This document shows positions 8,554-18,100 of a DNA stretch of 64,000 nt, piece by piece. The DNA is from Prostheceraeus crozeri (Eukaryota; Platyhelminthes; Polycladida; Euryleptidae): positions 372,001 through 436,000 of the forward strand of contig CAJQUW010008928.1 in assembly GCA_907163375.1 (NCBI GenBank), in the 5' to 3' direction. The stretch's first letter is position 1. Each line of letters begins with the position of its first letter. Below the pieces are notes generated by a model. The model searched no databases and had not been told where the DNA came from. It saw only the letters and a program-made list of their open reading frames with translations. The translations under genes were made by a program, and so were the position numbers.

Positions 8554-9009
8554 ATGAATCCAACTGCCTCATTTTATTCACGACCCTCCTATGTAAGTGG
8601 TGGAGGACAAATTTACATCGGCGCTCGCCGCCAACGTGGAGGTAGCATACTTGGTGCACTGAAATCTGTTGTAGCACCTCTCATATCCAATATCGGTAGA
8701 TCTTTAAAACGAAATGTTTTAAGTAATGCCGTTGGCTTTGCTGGTGATGTTGCTAGTGATCTTTCCAGAGGTAGAAGTTTTAAGAGCAGTTTGTTGAATC
8801 GTGGGAAGGAACGCGGTTTAAAAACATTGAAGCAGACCTTTGCTGGTGTTACTCAAGGAAAGAAATCACCTAAACGAATGAATAAAGGAAGGAGGAAACA
8901 TCGCGGAGCTGGTAAGGTGCGATCTTCAGTCAAAAGGCATTCACGCAAACGTCGCAGAGGCTCTAATCATTCATCAGGCGCTAAACGACGACGCTGCTAT
9001 AACTTCTAA
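8554..9009 (+). CDS. Minor capsid / core protein (adenovirus VI/X-like)
   Basis: 151 aa. N-terminal YVSGGGQIYIGARRQRGG contains GG-type motifs like adenain cleavage sites. A glycine/alanine amphipathic stretch (SILGALKSVVAPLISNIGR) follows. The C-terminal third is an extremely basic Arg/Lys/Ser tail. It sits directly upstream of the major capsid gene, as the minor capsid protein does in Polintons. Membrane disruption and DNA condensation are inferred from composition and position. Confidence 0.75.
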   Translation: MNPTASFYSRPSYVSGGGQIYIGARRQRGGSILGALKSVVAPLISNIGRSLKRNVLSNAVGFAGDVASDLSRGRSFKSSLLNRGKERGLKTLKQTFAGVTQGKKSPKRMNKGRRKHRGAGKVRSSVKRHSRKRRRGSNHSSGAKRRRCYNF

Positions 9010-9011
9010 TC

Positions 9012-10289
9012 ATGGAGTGTAAAACTTCCGGGTTTTGTTTGTTTGATCAACAAGCCATACAGACAGATATTCTTAGTTCAAGTATTGTAGATTATCATCC
9101 TCGAACAGCTGAGAATGCTGGCCCCATTGAATTTGTTATTCCTGGTGGTAGTGATGACTACATAGATTTGAGTTATGCGATGCTTGATTTGAGGTTTAGA
9201 ATTCAGCAAGCAGATGGAACTGCTATTGACGATGCACATAAAGTTGGACTGAACAATTTACCATTGACTACATTACTTCGCGATGTTTCTCTAACGATTG
9301 GAGAGCAGCAGGTGGAAGGTGGTCAAAGCGATTATCCCTATAAATCATATTTCAATCATGTATCACAGTTTCATCCACCAGCACAAAAAAGTCATATGGA
9401 AGCCATGGGATGGTACAGAGATGAAGCAGGAAAATTTGATGTTGAAACAAACAGTGGCTTTGTAAAGCGATCTGCTATGATTAAAGATAGTAAAGTATGC
9501 CAGCTATATGGTCCGCTGAATTTAGACTTCTTTAGACAGTCAAAGTTTTTACTCTGTAATACCAGCATGCGACTCAAGCTGACATTGAATAAGCCTGAAT
9601 TTGCGCTGAATGCATTTGCTAAAGTTGACAATTTTAGAATTCATGTGGAAGATATTGCACTTTACATTCGTCGAGTAGTACCGAATCCAAGTGTCATTAG
9701 AGGGCATGCTGAAGGCCTTAACCGCCAAAATGCCATTTACCCCGTTCAGCATACAAAGCTTCTCACCTTTACAATTCCGAAAGATCAAAAGAGTTTCATG
9801 AAAGATGGCCTCTTTCCATCGGAAGCACCGAAGCTCCTCATGGTGGCAATGGTTGAAAATGATGCATTTAATGGTAATATAAAGAAGAATCCTTTCAATT
9901 TTAAACACAATCAGTTAAGTGAAATTGCTTTACGTGTAAATGGTGTGAGTCATCCTGGTCCACCCTACAAACCAGATTTTGCTTCGGATCAATTTATGCG
10001 CAGTTATGTTGATTTTATGGATGTCTTTGGCTTTTACAATACGGATGACACCAACGGACTGACTATGAAAGAGTTTAAGAGTGGATATACTATTTATGCA
10101 TTTGATTTGACTGCTGCCAGCGATATTAGTGCACCCTATCGTCAAGCGAACGTGCCTCATAATATTCGTTTGGATTTGACGTTCAAAAGAACACTACCTG
10201 AGACGATCAATGTATTAATTTATGCAGTCTTCGATTCAAATATTGAAATTACAAAGTATCGTGACGTGATTCTTCAGTATAATCGTTAA
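9012..10289 (+). CDS. MCP: Major capsid protein, double jelly-roll (F54H12.2-like)
   Basis: 425 aa, close to the usual length. N-terminal VDYHPRTAENAGPIEFVIPG and DDYIDLSYAMLDLRFRI are followed by LLRDVSLTIGEQQV, YPYKSYFNH, NDAFNGNIKKNPFNFKH and SGYTIYAFDLTA. These are characteristic of the widespread invertebrate F54H12.2-like proteins, the Polinton major capsid protein. Trimers of the double jelly-roll would build an icosahedral shell. The ATG lies 3 bp after the previous stop and the stop overlaps the protease ATG (TAATG). Confidence 0.95.
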   Translation: MECKTSGFCLFDQQAIQTDILSSSIVDYHPRTAENAGPIEFVIPGGSDDYIDLSYAMLDLRFRIQQADGTAIDDAHKVGLNNLPLTTLLRDVSLTIGEQQVEGGQSDYPYKSYFNHVSQFHPPAQKSHMEAMGWYRDEAGKFDVETNSGFVKRSAMIKDSKVCQLYGPLNLDFFRQSKFLLCNTSMRLKLTLNKPEFALNAFAKVDNFRIHVEDIALYIRRVVPNPSVIRGHAEGLNRQNAIYPVQHTKLLTFTIPKDQKSFMKDGLFPSEAPKLLMVAMVENDAFNGNIKKNPFNFKHNQLSEIALRVNGVSHPGPPYKPDFASDQFMRSYVDFMDVFGFYNTDDTNGLTMKEFKSGYTIYAFDLTAASDISAPYRQANVPHNIRLDLTFKRTLPETINVLIYAVFDSNIEITKYRDVILQYNR

Positions 10290-10750
10290 TGAGTTGGGTG
10301 ACTGCTGACGATATTAAGACTAAAGTGCAGCGTAATGCAGACGAAGCGACGTTGAAAGCTTTCGATAATGTCTATTCACTCGATACCTTACCACCTGCAG
10401 TAAATCACTATCCCATCTTTATTGTGCTAAACACTCATTCGCAGAATTTAGGCGGTGAGCATTGGAAAGCGATCTTTATTGGAGAAGACCGACGTGGTGA
10501 ACTATTTGACTCTCTTGCTCAACCTCCAAATATACCAACACAGCAGTGGTTGAGAAAACATACGCGTCAATATCAGCGAAATGAACGCATACTACAACAT
10601 CCACTTTCATCAACGTGTGGTGCTTTTGTACTGTACTTCATCTTAAAACGTTTACATGTATCTCGATTTGCATCTATTATTCAAAACTTTTCATGTAATC
10701 CATCCTCTAATGAAAAAATGATTTGTAAGTTCTATCATGATTTGAAATAA
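10289..10750 (+). CDS. PRO: Adenain-type capsid-maturation cysteine protease
   Basis: 153 aa. The expected catalytic set is present: His58 in GGEHWKAIF, Asp74 in ELFDSL, Gln103 in ILQHPL and Cys110 in STCGAFVLYF. This is the Ulp1/adenain fold used by Polintons and adenoviruses to process capsid proteins. The GG motifs in the neighbouring small proteins are plausible substrates. It overlaps the capsid gene by one base. AATAAA at 10746-10751 overlaps the stop and ends the plus-strand unit. Confidence 0.93.
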   Translation: MSWVTADDIKTKVQRNADEATLKAFDNVYSLDTLPPAVNHYPIFIVLNTHSQNLGGEHWKAIFIGEDRRGELFDSLAQPPNIPTQQWLRKHTRQYQRNERILQHPLSSTCGAFVLYFILKRLHVSRFASIIQNFSCNPSSNEKMICKFYHDLK

Positions 10751-10781
10751 AAACATCATGTTGGAAAAATTGTTTTTTATT
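10746..10781. terminator. Convergent poly(A) signals
   Basis: AATAAA on the plus strand at 10746-10751 (overlapping the protease stop) and on the minus strand at 10781-10776 (overlapping the stop of the TBP-like gene). The two convergent transcription units end within 36 bp of each other. Confidence 0.75.
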
Positions 10782-11322
10782 TTACAATCCGCTGGGTACG
10801 TACATACTCAATGAGATAGTCCAGGATCACATTTGCTTGTACATGAGATTTTAGTCCAGTAATGATCACTTTACTATTATGAAAGATTGCCACATGCACA
10901 GGTAGCCAACAACTAATGAGAGCTGCAGGAAAAAGTTCGGGTTCATAACACAAATTGTAACTGCTGGTACGAATCTTCAAAAATGATAGACTGTCACTCA
11001 ATTGAGTAGAGATCACCATATTGTCCACAGTCAGATTCGACATCACACACCTCTCCCTCTTCCATATCCGACGTAGTAGTCTTTGTAGCTCTAAGCGCAT
11101 TGACTGCGCCGATGAATGAGAAAGGGCGCCGAGAATCTGTACAGTCCCATTTGGGAAGAGTTGAAGATTCCGTGAATTGTTCATCTTCACCACTAACATT
11201 TGAGGTCGGCCCGGATAATACTTGCTGTTTGGAAGGTGTTGGTGTAATGTGGTGAGATCGATTTTGGTGTAGAGTCTGAAGCGACGGAGAATGTTGACGA
11301 TGGTGTAGCGATGGCGCTTCAT
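10777..11322 (-). CDS. TATA-binding-protein-like protein
   Basis: 181 aa from the ATG at 11322 (MKRHRYTIVN). The protein falls into two imperfect repeats. Repeat 1 has IDLTTLHQHLPNSKYYPGRP then LFPNGTVQILGALS. Repeat 2 has NLTVDNMVIS, YEPELFPAALISCW and AIFHNSKVIITGLKS. Strand, [YxP.+F], x-[IV]-F-x-[NS]-G/x-x-[IV]-x-x-[TL]-G-[AL]-x-S is the signature of the TBP saddle. The length equals the TBP core. A virus-type TBP would recruit host RNA polymerase II to the element's TATA boxes, several of which are visible. It is the last gene of the minus-strand unit behind two PC4-like genes. Its N-terminal third overlaps the PC4-like frame. Confidence 0.72.
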   Translation of the reverse strand: MKRHRYTIVNILRRFRLYTKIDLTTLHQHLPNSKYYPGRPQMLVVKMNNSRNLQLFPNGTVQILGALSHSSAQSMRLELQRLLRRIWKRERCVMSNLTVDNMVISTQLSDSLSFLKIRTSSYNLCYEPELFPAALISCWLPVHVAIFHNSKVIITGLKSHVQANVILDYLIEYVRTQRIVK

Positions 11323-11644
11323 GATGAAAGAATGAGTAAATTGAGCGATGCACCTTCCTTTTATACTTTTCCCAACTACCTTGATGAAATGTGAAGTTAG
11401 TATGAAGTTGGGAATGATAGAGTTGAATTCGCCGATTGTTGACGCGCAGCCAGATGCGATTTCCAATACGTGAATGTCTTTTCATATAGAAGTATTTCAA
11501 GTCCTTCATGATATGATGTAGAGATTGAAAATGACGATAAGATAAAGCAAACTCTCTTCTCACATTTCCAGTTGAATCTTTGAAATAGACGTTTCGATCA
11601 TGATCCGTTTCAATGCGTTGTAGGGAATCTAATTTCCAACTCAT
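10994..11644 (-). CDS. PC4-like DNA-binding protein A, with long tail
   Basis: The N-terminal ~105 residues match protein B at 11667 along their length (LDSLQ-I-x-D-x-NV-FK, L-x-x-RxF-x-L-x-IM-DL-YF, I-IYHS/LYHS, WEKY-R-x-HRSI). The pattern of a short strand, FK(N/D)S-G, then L-x-x-x-x-F/Q-x-L resembles the PC4/Sub1 single-stranded-DNA-binding coactivator domain. A tail of about 110 residues, rich in Ser/Thr/His and then acidic (DMEEGEVCDVESD), overlaps the TBP-like gene in another frame. The tail may be real dual coding or an open shadow. Transcription or DNA-binding function is inferred. Confidence 0.5.
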   Translation of the reverse strand: MSWKLDSLQRIETDHDRNVYFKDSTGNVRREFALSYRHFQSLHHIMKDLKYFYMKRHSRIGNRIWLRVNNRRIQLYHSQLHTNFTFHQGSWEKYKRKVHRSIYSFFHHEAPSLHHRQHSPSLQTLHQNRSHHITPTPSKQQVLSGPTSNVSGEDEQFTESSTLPKWDCTDSRRPFSFIGAVNALRATKTTTSDMEEGEVCDVESDCGQYGDLYSIE

Positions 11645-11666
11645 GATGTGTGGTAGTCATGTCTGA

Positions 11667-12023
11667 TTAAGATTTGCATAGTAGGGCGATGAACTCACGA
11701 CGAATAAATGTCATGATGGAGCGATGTATATATCTTCTATACTTCTCCCAATTGTATTTGCGAAATGAGAAACAGTTTGCGGAATGAGAATGGTAGATTT
11801 GAATTTCATTTCTGTAATGTTGAAGCCAAACTTGATCACCCAAGGAGATGAATCTTAATGTTTCAAAATATTCCAAATCCCTCATGATATCATTGAGGTT
11901 GACAAATTGTCGCCATGTTAATGTAATTCCTCTTGATGTATGACCATGAGAATTTTTGAAATGTACGTTTCCATCACGATCAACTCTGATATATTGTAGA
12001 GAGTCCAAAATCCAAGTCTTCAT
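11667..12023 (-). CDS. PC4-like DNA-binding protein B
   Basis: 118 aa from MKTWILDSLQ. It contains VDRDGNVHFKNSHGHTSRG, ITLTWRQFVNLNDIMRDL and QIYHSHS. It is a tandem paralogue of protein A, lacking the tail. The G-x-x-x-x-GI-L-x-x-x-Q/F-x-x-L arrangement is that of PC4 (p15) coactivators. Only 35 bp separate its ATG from the ATG of the divergent penton-like gene at 12059, so the two units must share a very compact bidirectional control region or be expressed from longer transcripts. Confidence 0.5.
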   Translation of the reverse strand: MKTWILDSLQYIRVDRDGNVHFKNSHGHTSRGITLTWRQFVNLNDIMRDLEYFETLRFISLGDQVWLQHYRNEIQIYHSHSANCFSFRKYNWEKYRRYIHRSIMTFIRREFIALLCKS

Positions 12024-12058
12024 GATGTTATGCAAAGTTGCAGATCAGCAATATAAAA

Positions 12059-13456
12059 ATGTCGTTTTATCATATTTTGCTTAGCAATGCGGCTACAAAG
12101 AGATTTACTAGTAATCGAGCCTCACTCTTTTCTACTCCCATTGATCATGCACAACAGCTAAATGGAAATTGGGAAGTGGGTGTCACTCAACTTGTTTATA
12201 GCAACTGTGTCTATACTTTTGATCATGAGGTGATGACTATTAATATGAGGCGTACAGCTGCTTATCAATGTGAAAAGGGGTGCCGAGTATACATTCCACA
12301 GTGGCCAAAGAAAGATCTCTTATCATGTAAAAAGTTTGTATATGATTTCTTGAATAAAGCGAGTAAACATATTGTCCAATTTACTCCGCACAATGATGAT
12401 TATAATTATGTGCATCATGTAGTTGAGAAAGATTGGATTGTTGGTTTAAGTCCAAGTTTAAGAAATGATTTAGGTTACCTCGCTAGCGCCTTGACAAGCT
12501 ATGATAATTTTAACGTTAATTACCACATAAGTGGTCATAAACAGTTAATATATCGAGAGGAAGCTTATTATGTAGATCTTATTCCAAAAAATGAGAAGAC
12601 GTTGGTGAAGAAGATTGTGATTAAGCCAAGAAAGACAAACATGACTCCTGAAACATTATTGAATAAATTTAATTATCTCCTTCGAGTTGATGGTAAACAA
12701 GTGGCAACATTGACTTATATCAAATCATCTAATCATATTGCAATAAGTAAATTAAATGATGATGATCTAGTATTAGTTTGTTCAAAAGATTTTCATCAGT
12801 TCTTGCGACATCGTTCTGCAGCTGTTCATGGAAAATCTGATATGCAACATTTACCATGTGAAAGGTCAAATCAATTTGATACAGAATGCTCCGTATCTTT
12901 ATACAGAAAGTGTGTAGAGTCTTTAGGTGGTATCTTACATGAAACAAGAGTGTTGATGCCTCGCATTATTACTTCGGTTAAATTGGTTGTAGATTATTTA
13001 AATGAAGTGATTAATGACCAACATATTTCATTTTCTGAAAAAGAAGGTACTTTGTCTCTCACTATAAGTGGAAAAGGTATTGAACTAATTATGGATAAAA
13101 CTCTAATGGACATTTTGGGTTTTGATCAAAATATCTTTAAAAGTGGTACTGTAACCAAAGCTAGCGCAGACATGTCACTATCGCGTCGTATTAACTATTT
13201 TCAGATCTATTCCAATATTGGTGAAGATGTACGTGTGGGAGATGTTGAAGCTCCATTGCTAGCAATGATACCATACCAGCCAAAAAGCTGCAGTATTTTA
13301 TCTGAGCATCCTTTCAAGAAAGTGCATTATACAAAGCTGAAATCAAACTACATCCCACAAATTGATATTGCCATTTATGACGATGCTGGTGCGTTGATTC
13401 CTTTTCATAAAGATGCTGTGACAAGTATCACACTCCATTTCCGAATGAAGAGTTAA
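12059..13456 (+). CDS. Penton/fibre-like minor capsid protein, paralogue 1
   Basis: 465 aa from MSFYHILLSN. The N-terminus (SFYHILLSNAATKRF, then LNGNWEVGVTQLVY) is a domain I associate with a large conserved Polinton protein next to the capsid genes. The C-terminus has INYFQIYSNIGEDVRVGD and IDIAIYDDAGALIPF followed by SITLHFR. The same order recurs in paralogue 2. A vertex (penton) or fibre role is inferred from family context, not from a visible fold. The frame is whole. Confidence 0.65.
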   Translation: MSFYHILLSNAATKRFTSNRASLFSTPIDHAQQLNGNWEVGVTQLVYSNCVYTFDHEVMTINMRRTAAYQCEKGCRVYIPQWPKKDLLSCKKFVYDFLNKASKHIVQFTPHNDDYNYVHHVVEKDWIVGLSPSLRNDLGYLASALTSYDNFNVNYHISGHKQLIYREEAYYVDLIPKNEKTLVKKIVIKPRKTNMTPETLLNKFNYLLRVDGKQVATLTYIKSSNHIAISKLNDDDLVLVCSKDFHQFLRHRSAAVHGKSDMQHLPCERSNQFDTECSVSLYRKCVESLGGILHETRVLMPRIITSVKLVVDYLNEVINDQHISFSEKEGTLSLTISGKGIELIMDKTLMDILGFDQNIFKSGTVTKASADMSLSRRINYFQIYSNIGEDVRVGDVEAPLLAMIPYQPKSCSILSEHPFKKVHYTKLKSNYIPQIDIAIYDDAGALIPFHKDAVTSITLHFRMKS

Positions 13457-13495
13457 TGCAAAAGTATGCTAATATATTTTTCCAATGTGAATAAT

Positions 13496-15016
13496 ATGGA
13501 AAGTGAAAATAAGGACTCGTTTCTAATCTACTTACCCAGTAATGCTTCTATGAATAAATTTCCCAAAAATAAACCATCAGACTATCGAGTAGAATTAAAT
13601 CGCCCACTGCATTTAGAAGGTGAATGGGAGGTTGGCGTTTCTAGTATTTGCTATGATAGCAATATTCAGAATGTGAATGATTTGGAAGAAATGATATTGA
13701 CTCCTCGCACCCATGATGGAATAAAGATGAATAATGCATTTCAGTTCCCATACAATTTAACATCAGATGGAAAGTGGAACTATGAATGGATTCAGATAAA
13801 ATCAGATTCTTATGAACCATTTGGGAATGAGAAAATTATTAAGGCATTCAACAGTGGTAATACTTCCATCATGAAGAATAAAAATCAGAAAGCTTATGAG
13901 TTTACTATCTATCATTGGAGTGGGAGACAGTTCCTCCGCTTTCATTCTTTTACTAAAGGTCTTACGCTGAGGTTGGATAGTGAATTCTATCCACATCTTG
14001 GTTTTGGTCATGGACTACATCTAACGTCAATTGCTACTGCAAATGTTAAAAAAGTTTATTCAAATCGAATCAACAAATTTCATTATAGATTTAAAATATT
14101 TGATGAAGATGTTGTAGAATGCGAAGAACGCATCATTTTGAAAAAGCGTGGTGTTCAACCTTTATCACTTATTGAGTTAGTAAAACGATGGAATGAGACT
14201 GTGGGTAAGAAGTATGGAGAGAAAATTATGGCGGACAAAAATAAGTTGGTTATTCAGAAATATAATGACAAACTTACAGTTTATTTCTCTCCAACCTTGC
14301 GTCATTTTGTAAGACATTATACACCTATTATTGGAAGCGGTGTGGTGTATGGTTCTCATGAATATCACACTAAAGCTGATTCAGTTAATGATGAATGGTG
14401 GGTGGACATCTATTGCGATCGCATCAAGAAAATTTACCAGTCTTATGAAGAATCTAAAGTTGCTATCAATATAATGCCGCGTCTATATCATACAGTTGAA
14501 AGCTTCATTCATGTAGTAAATCCTTATATATAACAGAAGTTGAAGCATGTGATGAAAAGTAAATATGATGTAAAGACACACCACATTTCGTTTTCAATTG
14601 ATAATCAACGCGTTGTTCTGAAACTGGGTGATGACATTCAATGTCAATTGAGTAAAAATTTGAAAAAACTCTTTGGTTTTTCAATGCTACAAACTGTGTT
14701 TGCTGCTGCGCATACGATTGGTATAGAAACACCAATGACACTTGATAAACATGAACAGCACCTTTACATTCAAAGTGATTTGATTCTACCTATTTCTGTT
14801 GGTGAGAAAAAAGAATACATTTTATGCGATTTCATTCATGATAAAGACGCTTCATATGGAATAGTCGAGAAGATGTTTGAATCTATTTTCTATCATCCCG
14901 TCGTCAAACAAACTATACCCTCTATTGCTATCAAAATTACCAATGGTTTACAAGAGTGCATCCACGTGAAAGATACTAAATCCCTCATAACGTTAGTGTT
15001 TCGGAAAACAAAGTGA
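13496..15016 (+). pseudogene. Penton/fibre-like minor capsid protein, paralogue 2, broken
   Basis: Tandem paralogue of the preceding gene. N-terminal FLIYLPSNASMNKFPKNKPS and LHLEGEWEVGVSSICY give the clearest version of the family signature. C-terminal HLYIQSDLILPISVGEKK and IAIKITNGLQECIHV mirror paralogue 1. It is broken, with about one break. AATAAA follows at 15040-15045. Confidence 0.65.
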
Positions 15017-15039
15017 AGTCATTGTGATATGTTTATTGA

Positions 15040-15045
15040 AATAAA
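15040..15045 (+). terminator. Poly(A) signal after penton-like genes
   Basis: AATAAA 24 bp beyond the last penton-like stop. The following 150 bp to the polymerase gene hold nothing else I can identify. Confidence 0.6.
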
Positions 15046-15193
15046 AATATGTATATGAAAAAGTCTTCACAGATATAGGGGGAATGGGCTGACTGTAGGC
15101 ATATATTCACAAGGAAGAAACGATCTCATGCGATACATAAAACAACCATGTATATCTACAAAAAGCAACATCAAAATACTGAGTTAAAGTTGA

Positions 15194-18100
15194 TTATGTC
15201 AATACATCTCCTGAATGTGGTAGCGTGAGTTTTATTCTTTTGGGTGGAGGTATGTTTGTGTCAGGATGTCCATGTGGAAGAGATGTGTTATGTCCTATCC
15301 AACACCTCTTATCCTCCCATGCTGAAAGTGCTCGTTTCTTGAACGTGTACGTTTTCACAGTATGAACTTGAGATTTTAAGATTGTCATATTGACAAACGT
15401 TATATTTTTATTTTTATAGACCTTATAGGAGCGATGTTTCATTTTATGAACAATGGATTTTGATATACCTTTAGCACGCTTAATACTATCTGCACATTCT
15501 TTTAGTTTCATGGAATACATTTTAGGACGGAGGAGAATCATTTCATCTATTTCCTTTCCTGCTGTTTCATCCTTAAAACAACCAAGTTTGGCTTTATTCT
15601 GTATGGATTAGAGTGGATGAGTGGGATTGTAGTTAGATGTGTCGAAATATTTTTCTAATGACTTGCCTACTTCATTAAAATTTAAATCTTTTTGAGTGGT
15701 AATTCCTAAAAAGAAACTATCTGTATCACCACCCAGCAAGCGAACCTCTTTTACGAGAGGGCATGGTTTTAATATTTTGTAGAAGAGTTGATACATTTCA
15801 AGCTTGGAATAATCTAAAACGGCTTGCCCAATATAGATGGGTTTGCACAACTCAACTTCTGATTTAATCATTTTAACACCTACAAGATCCTCATCGATGA
15901 TGTCTCTATCAATGAAAAGAGGTGATGAGGTCAATTTGTGATATTTTTGTTCATCAACGACTAGTTTGTAATTCATACGTTTTCTAACATCCTCCATGGT
16001 CTTTCCGAATAGACTGTTATTCTTATATTTATAAAAATCCTTTTCAAAATTATTTTGGGCGAGTGCACGTTTTTGACTGTTACTATCTATGTAGGGTTTG
16101 AGGAAGGCTTTCTGTCTAAATTTGATAATGCGGTGAACTGACTTTAGAAGCATGCCCATTTCTAAATAGAATTTTAATATGCAGAAGTGTACGAGATAAT
16201 TTTTCTTATCATATTGGGTGAGTAAAAGTTTGCGGCATGGTTTATACCTTGGCTGTCCACACTCTGTTAAGTTATTATGAAATTGTGACATGAATGGTGA
16301 AAAAATATCTTCAATCACTTCACCAGATTCAGGTGCGAGTGGGAAATCAGCAGTTTTATTTTTAATGCTATTTGGATAAATCAAATCCACTTCAAAATAA
16401 TATCCCCAATCACCTTCATCTGGAATCTTCAGTATGTTTGAAGGGTTGGAGTAATACTCAAGCTCATCTTGATTTAACCAACTAAACTCGGAATGAGGTA
16501 TTGGTTTAGACAGTGAACTGCCATATAAATTATTTTGGTCATAGTACTTTAGGCCTATCACCTACATCACCTACTGTTTCAGATTTTATATGATGTTTAT
16601 TTACAAATGTGAGACCACCGCGTATTCCGCGCTCAAATATATTATACATCTCCGGCTCTTGTAAGAGATGAATGGTCTCACCAGTCATTTTAAAGGCTGA
16701 TTTAAAGGACATGGCTGGTAGACTGACAAAGTGGACAGGATCTAATTTGTCTTCTTCTAATGCCACTCGTCGAAATTCCTGAAAGACATCAGCCAGCAAA
16801 ATGACATCTAATTCTAAGTAAGCGATCATATAATCGCCAAACGTTTTACAATCAAATTTTAACCATGCCTCTTGAGCATGTTCATAGTCCTCTACTGGAC
16901 AATCTTCACCCGTCAAATCGTTTTTGAATTTGTCAATGGAAGGAAGGGTTGTTTCATTTAGTTTAGACATTGAGCTAAAATACGCATAAGGAAAGACTCC
17001 TTTGCGAGTGATTATTTCATCCGTTAAGTTTGGATAGTGTTTCTTCAAAGTTTGACTATGGGGAAGAAACTTGAGATTACGAACGAGAGAAGCTAGTGAC
17101 GCTGACATGAATTGAAATGAATCTAAAAATTTTATTTCTAAGAAGACTGTCTTATTTTCTTTAGTTTTATCTACTGGTACTTTTGCTGTCATTGCCATGA
17201 ATTTTTCTCTCGTTTGTGCTATTACATTAAACTGCCACGATTTCATCTGGCTCAACCCTCCTTTTATGAGCATATGACTGTCATAGCCCTTAAAGTTATG
17301 AAAAATGACGGGTAGTACACGACGTCTCAACCTAAGTGAAAAGTTACATTTGGAGCAGAGTGCGTTTCTAAATTTACCAGTGATGTGATCATGATCACGC
17401 ACTTTCTTAATTTTATCGTCATCAAACGTTTTATGACATTTAGGACAGGATGTGCAACTTTCAAATTTTTGTTTGTCTTCATCTGACATATGTAGTGACT
17501 TACGCTGCAATTGGGAATCATATGATTGTTGAAATTTAGCAGCTTTATCGAGAAATTCTAGAAATTTTGAAATGCAATCTTCACCTTGCCAAGTATGCAT
17601 TTTGTTTTGTGTATTCCTAAAGTGGTCATGCCATACTTCATAGCAGGATATGGCTGCTGGCTTGTGGATGATATCATCAATGTAGCATTCTATGTCTGCG
17701 TAAATGACACGCAGGGGACTTAATTCGTCACCATTATCCCTATGTGAAAATATTTTATCTTTGGGCATGCGTTCCATTTGTAATTTACCTCGCTTGCACC
17801 ATTTATAGTGAGTTTCAAATTTATCTTTACTCCAAAAGGAGCGGATGCAGCGGTCGCATACAAAATGTTCACCTCTTTTAGAGTGCCCCAAGTGAGTGTA
17901 CAAGCGAGAGATTTTGGGAATACCACAGTAGTGCCATTCCTCCCTATCATCTTGTTTTACTAATAAGAGGTTGACTACATGTTCATAACAAGTTGAACGT
18001 GAATTATAGCGGGCACCCTTCAACCCCTTCTCCCACACGTGAACGACAATTTTAATCTTATTATGTTTTTCGAACGTTTCTACATCTTTGATTTTCATGT

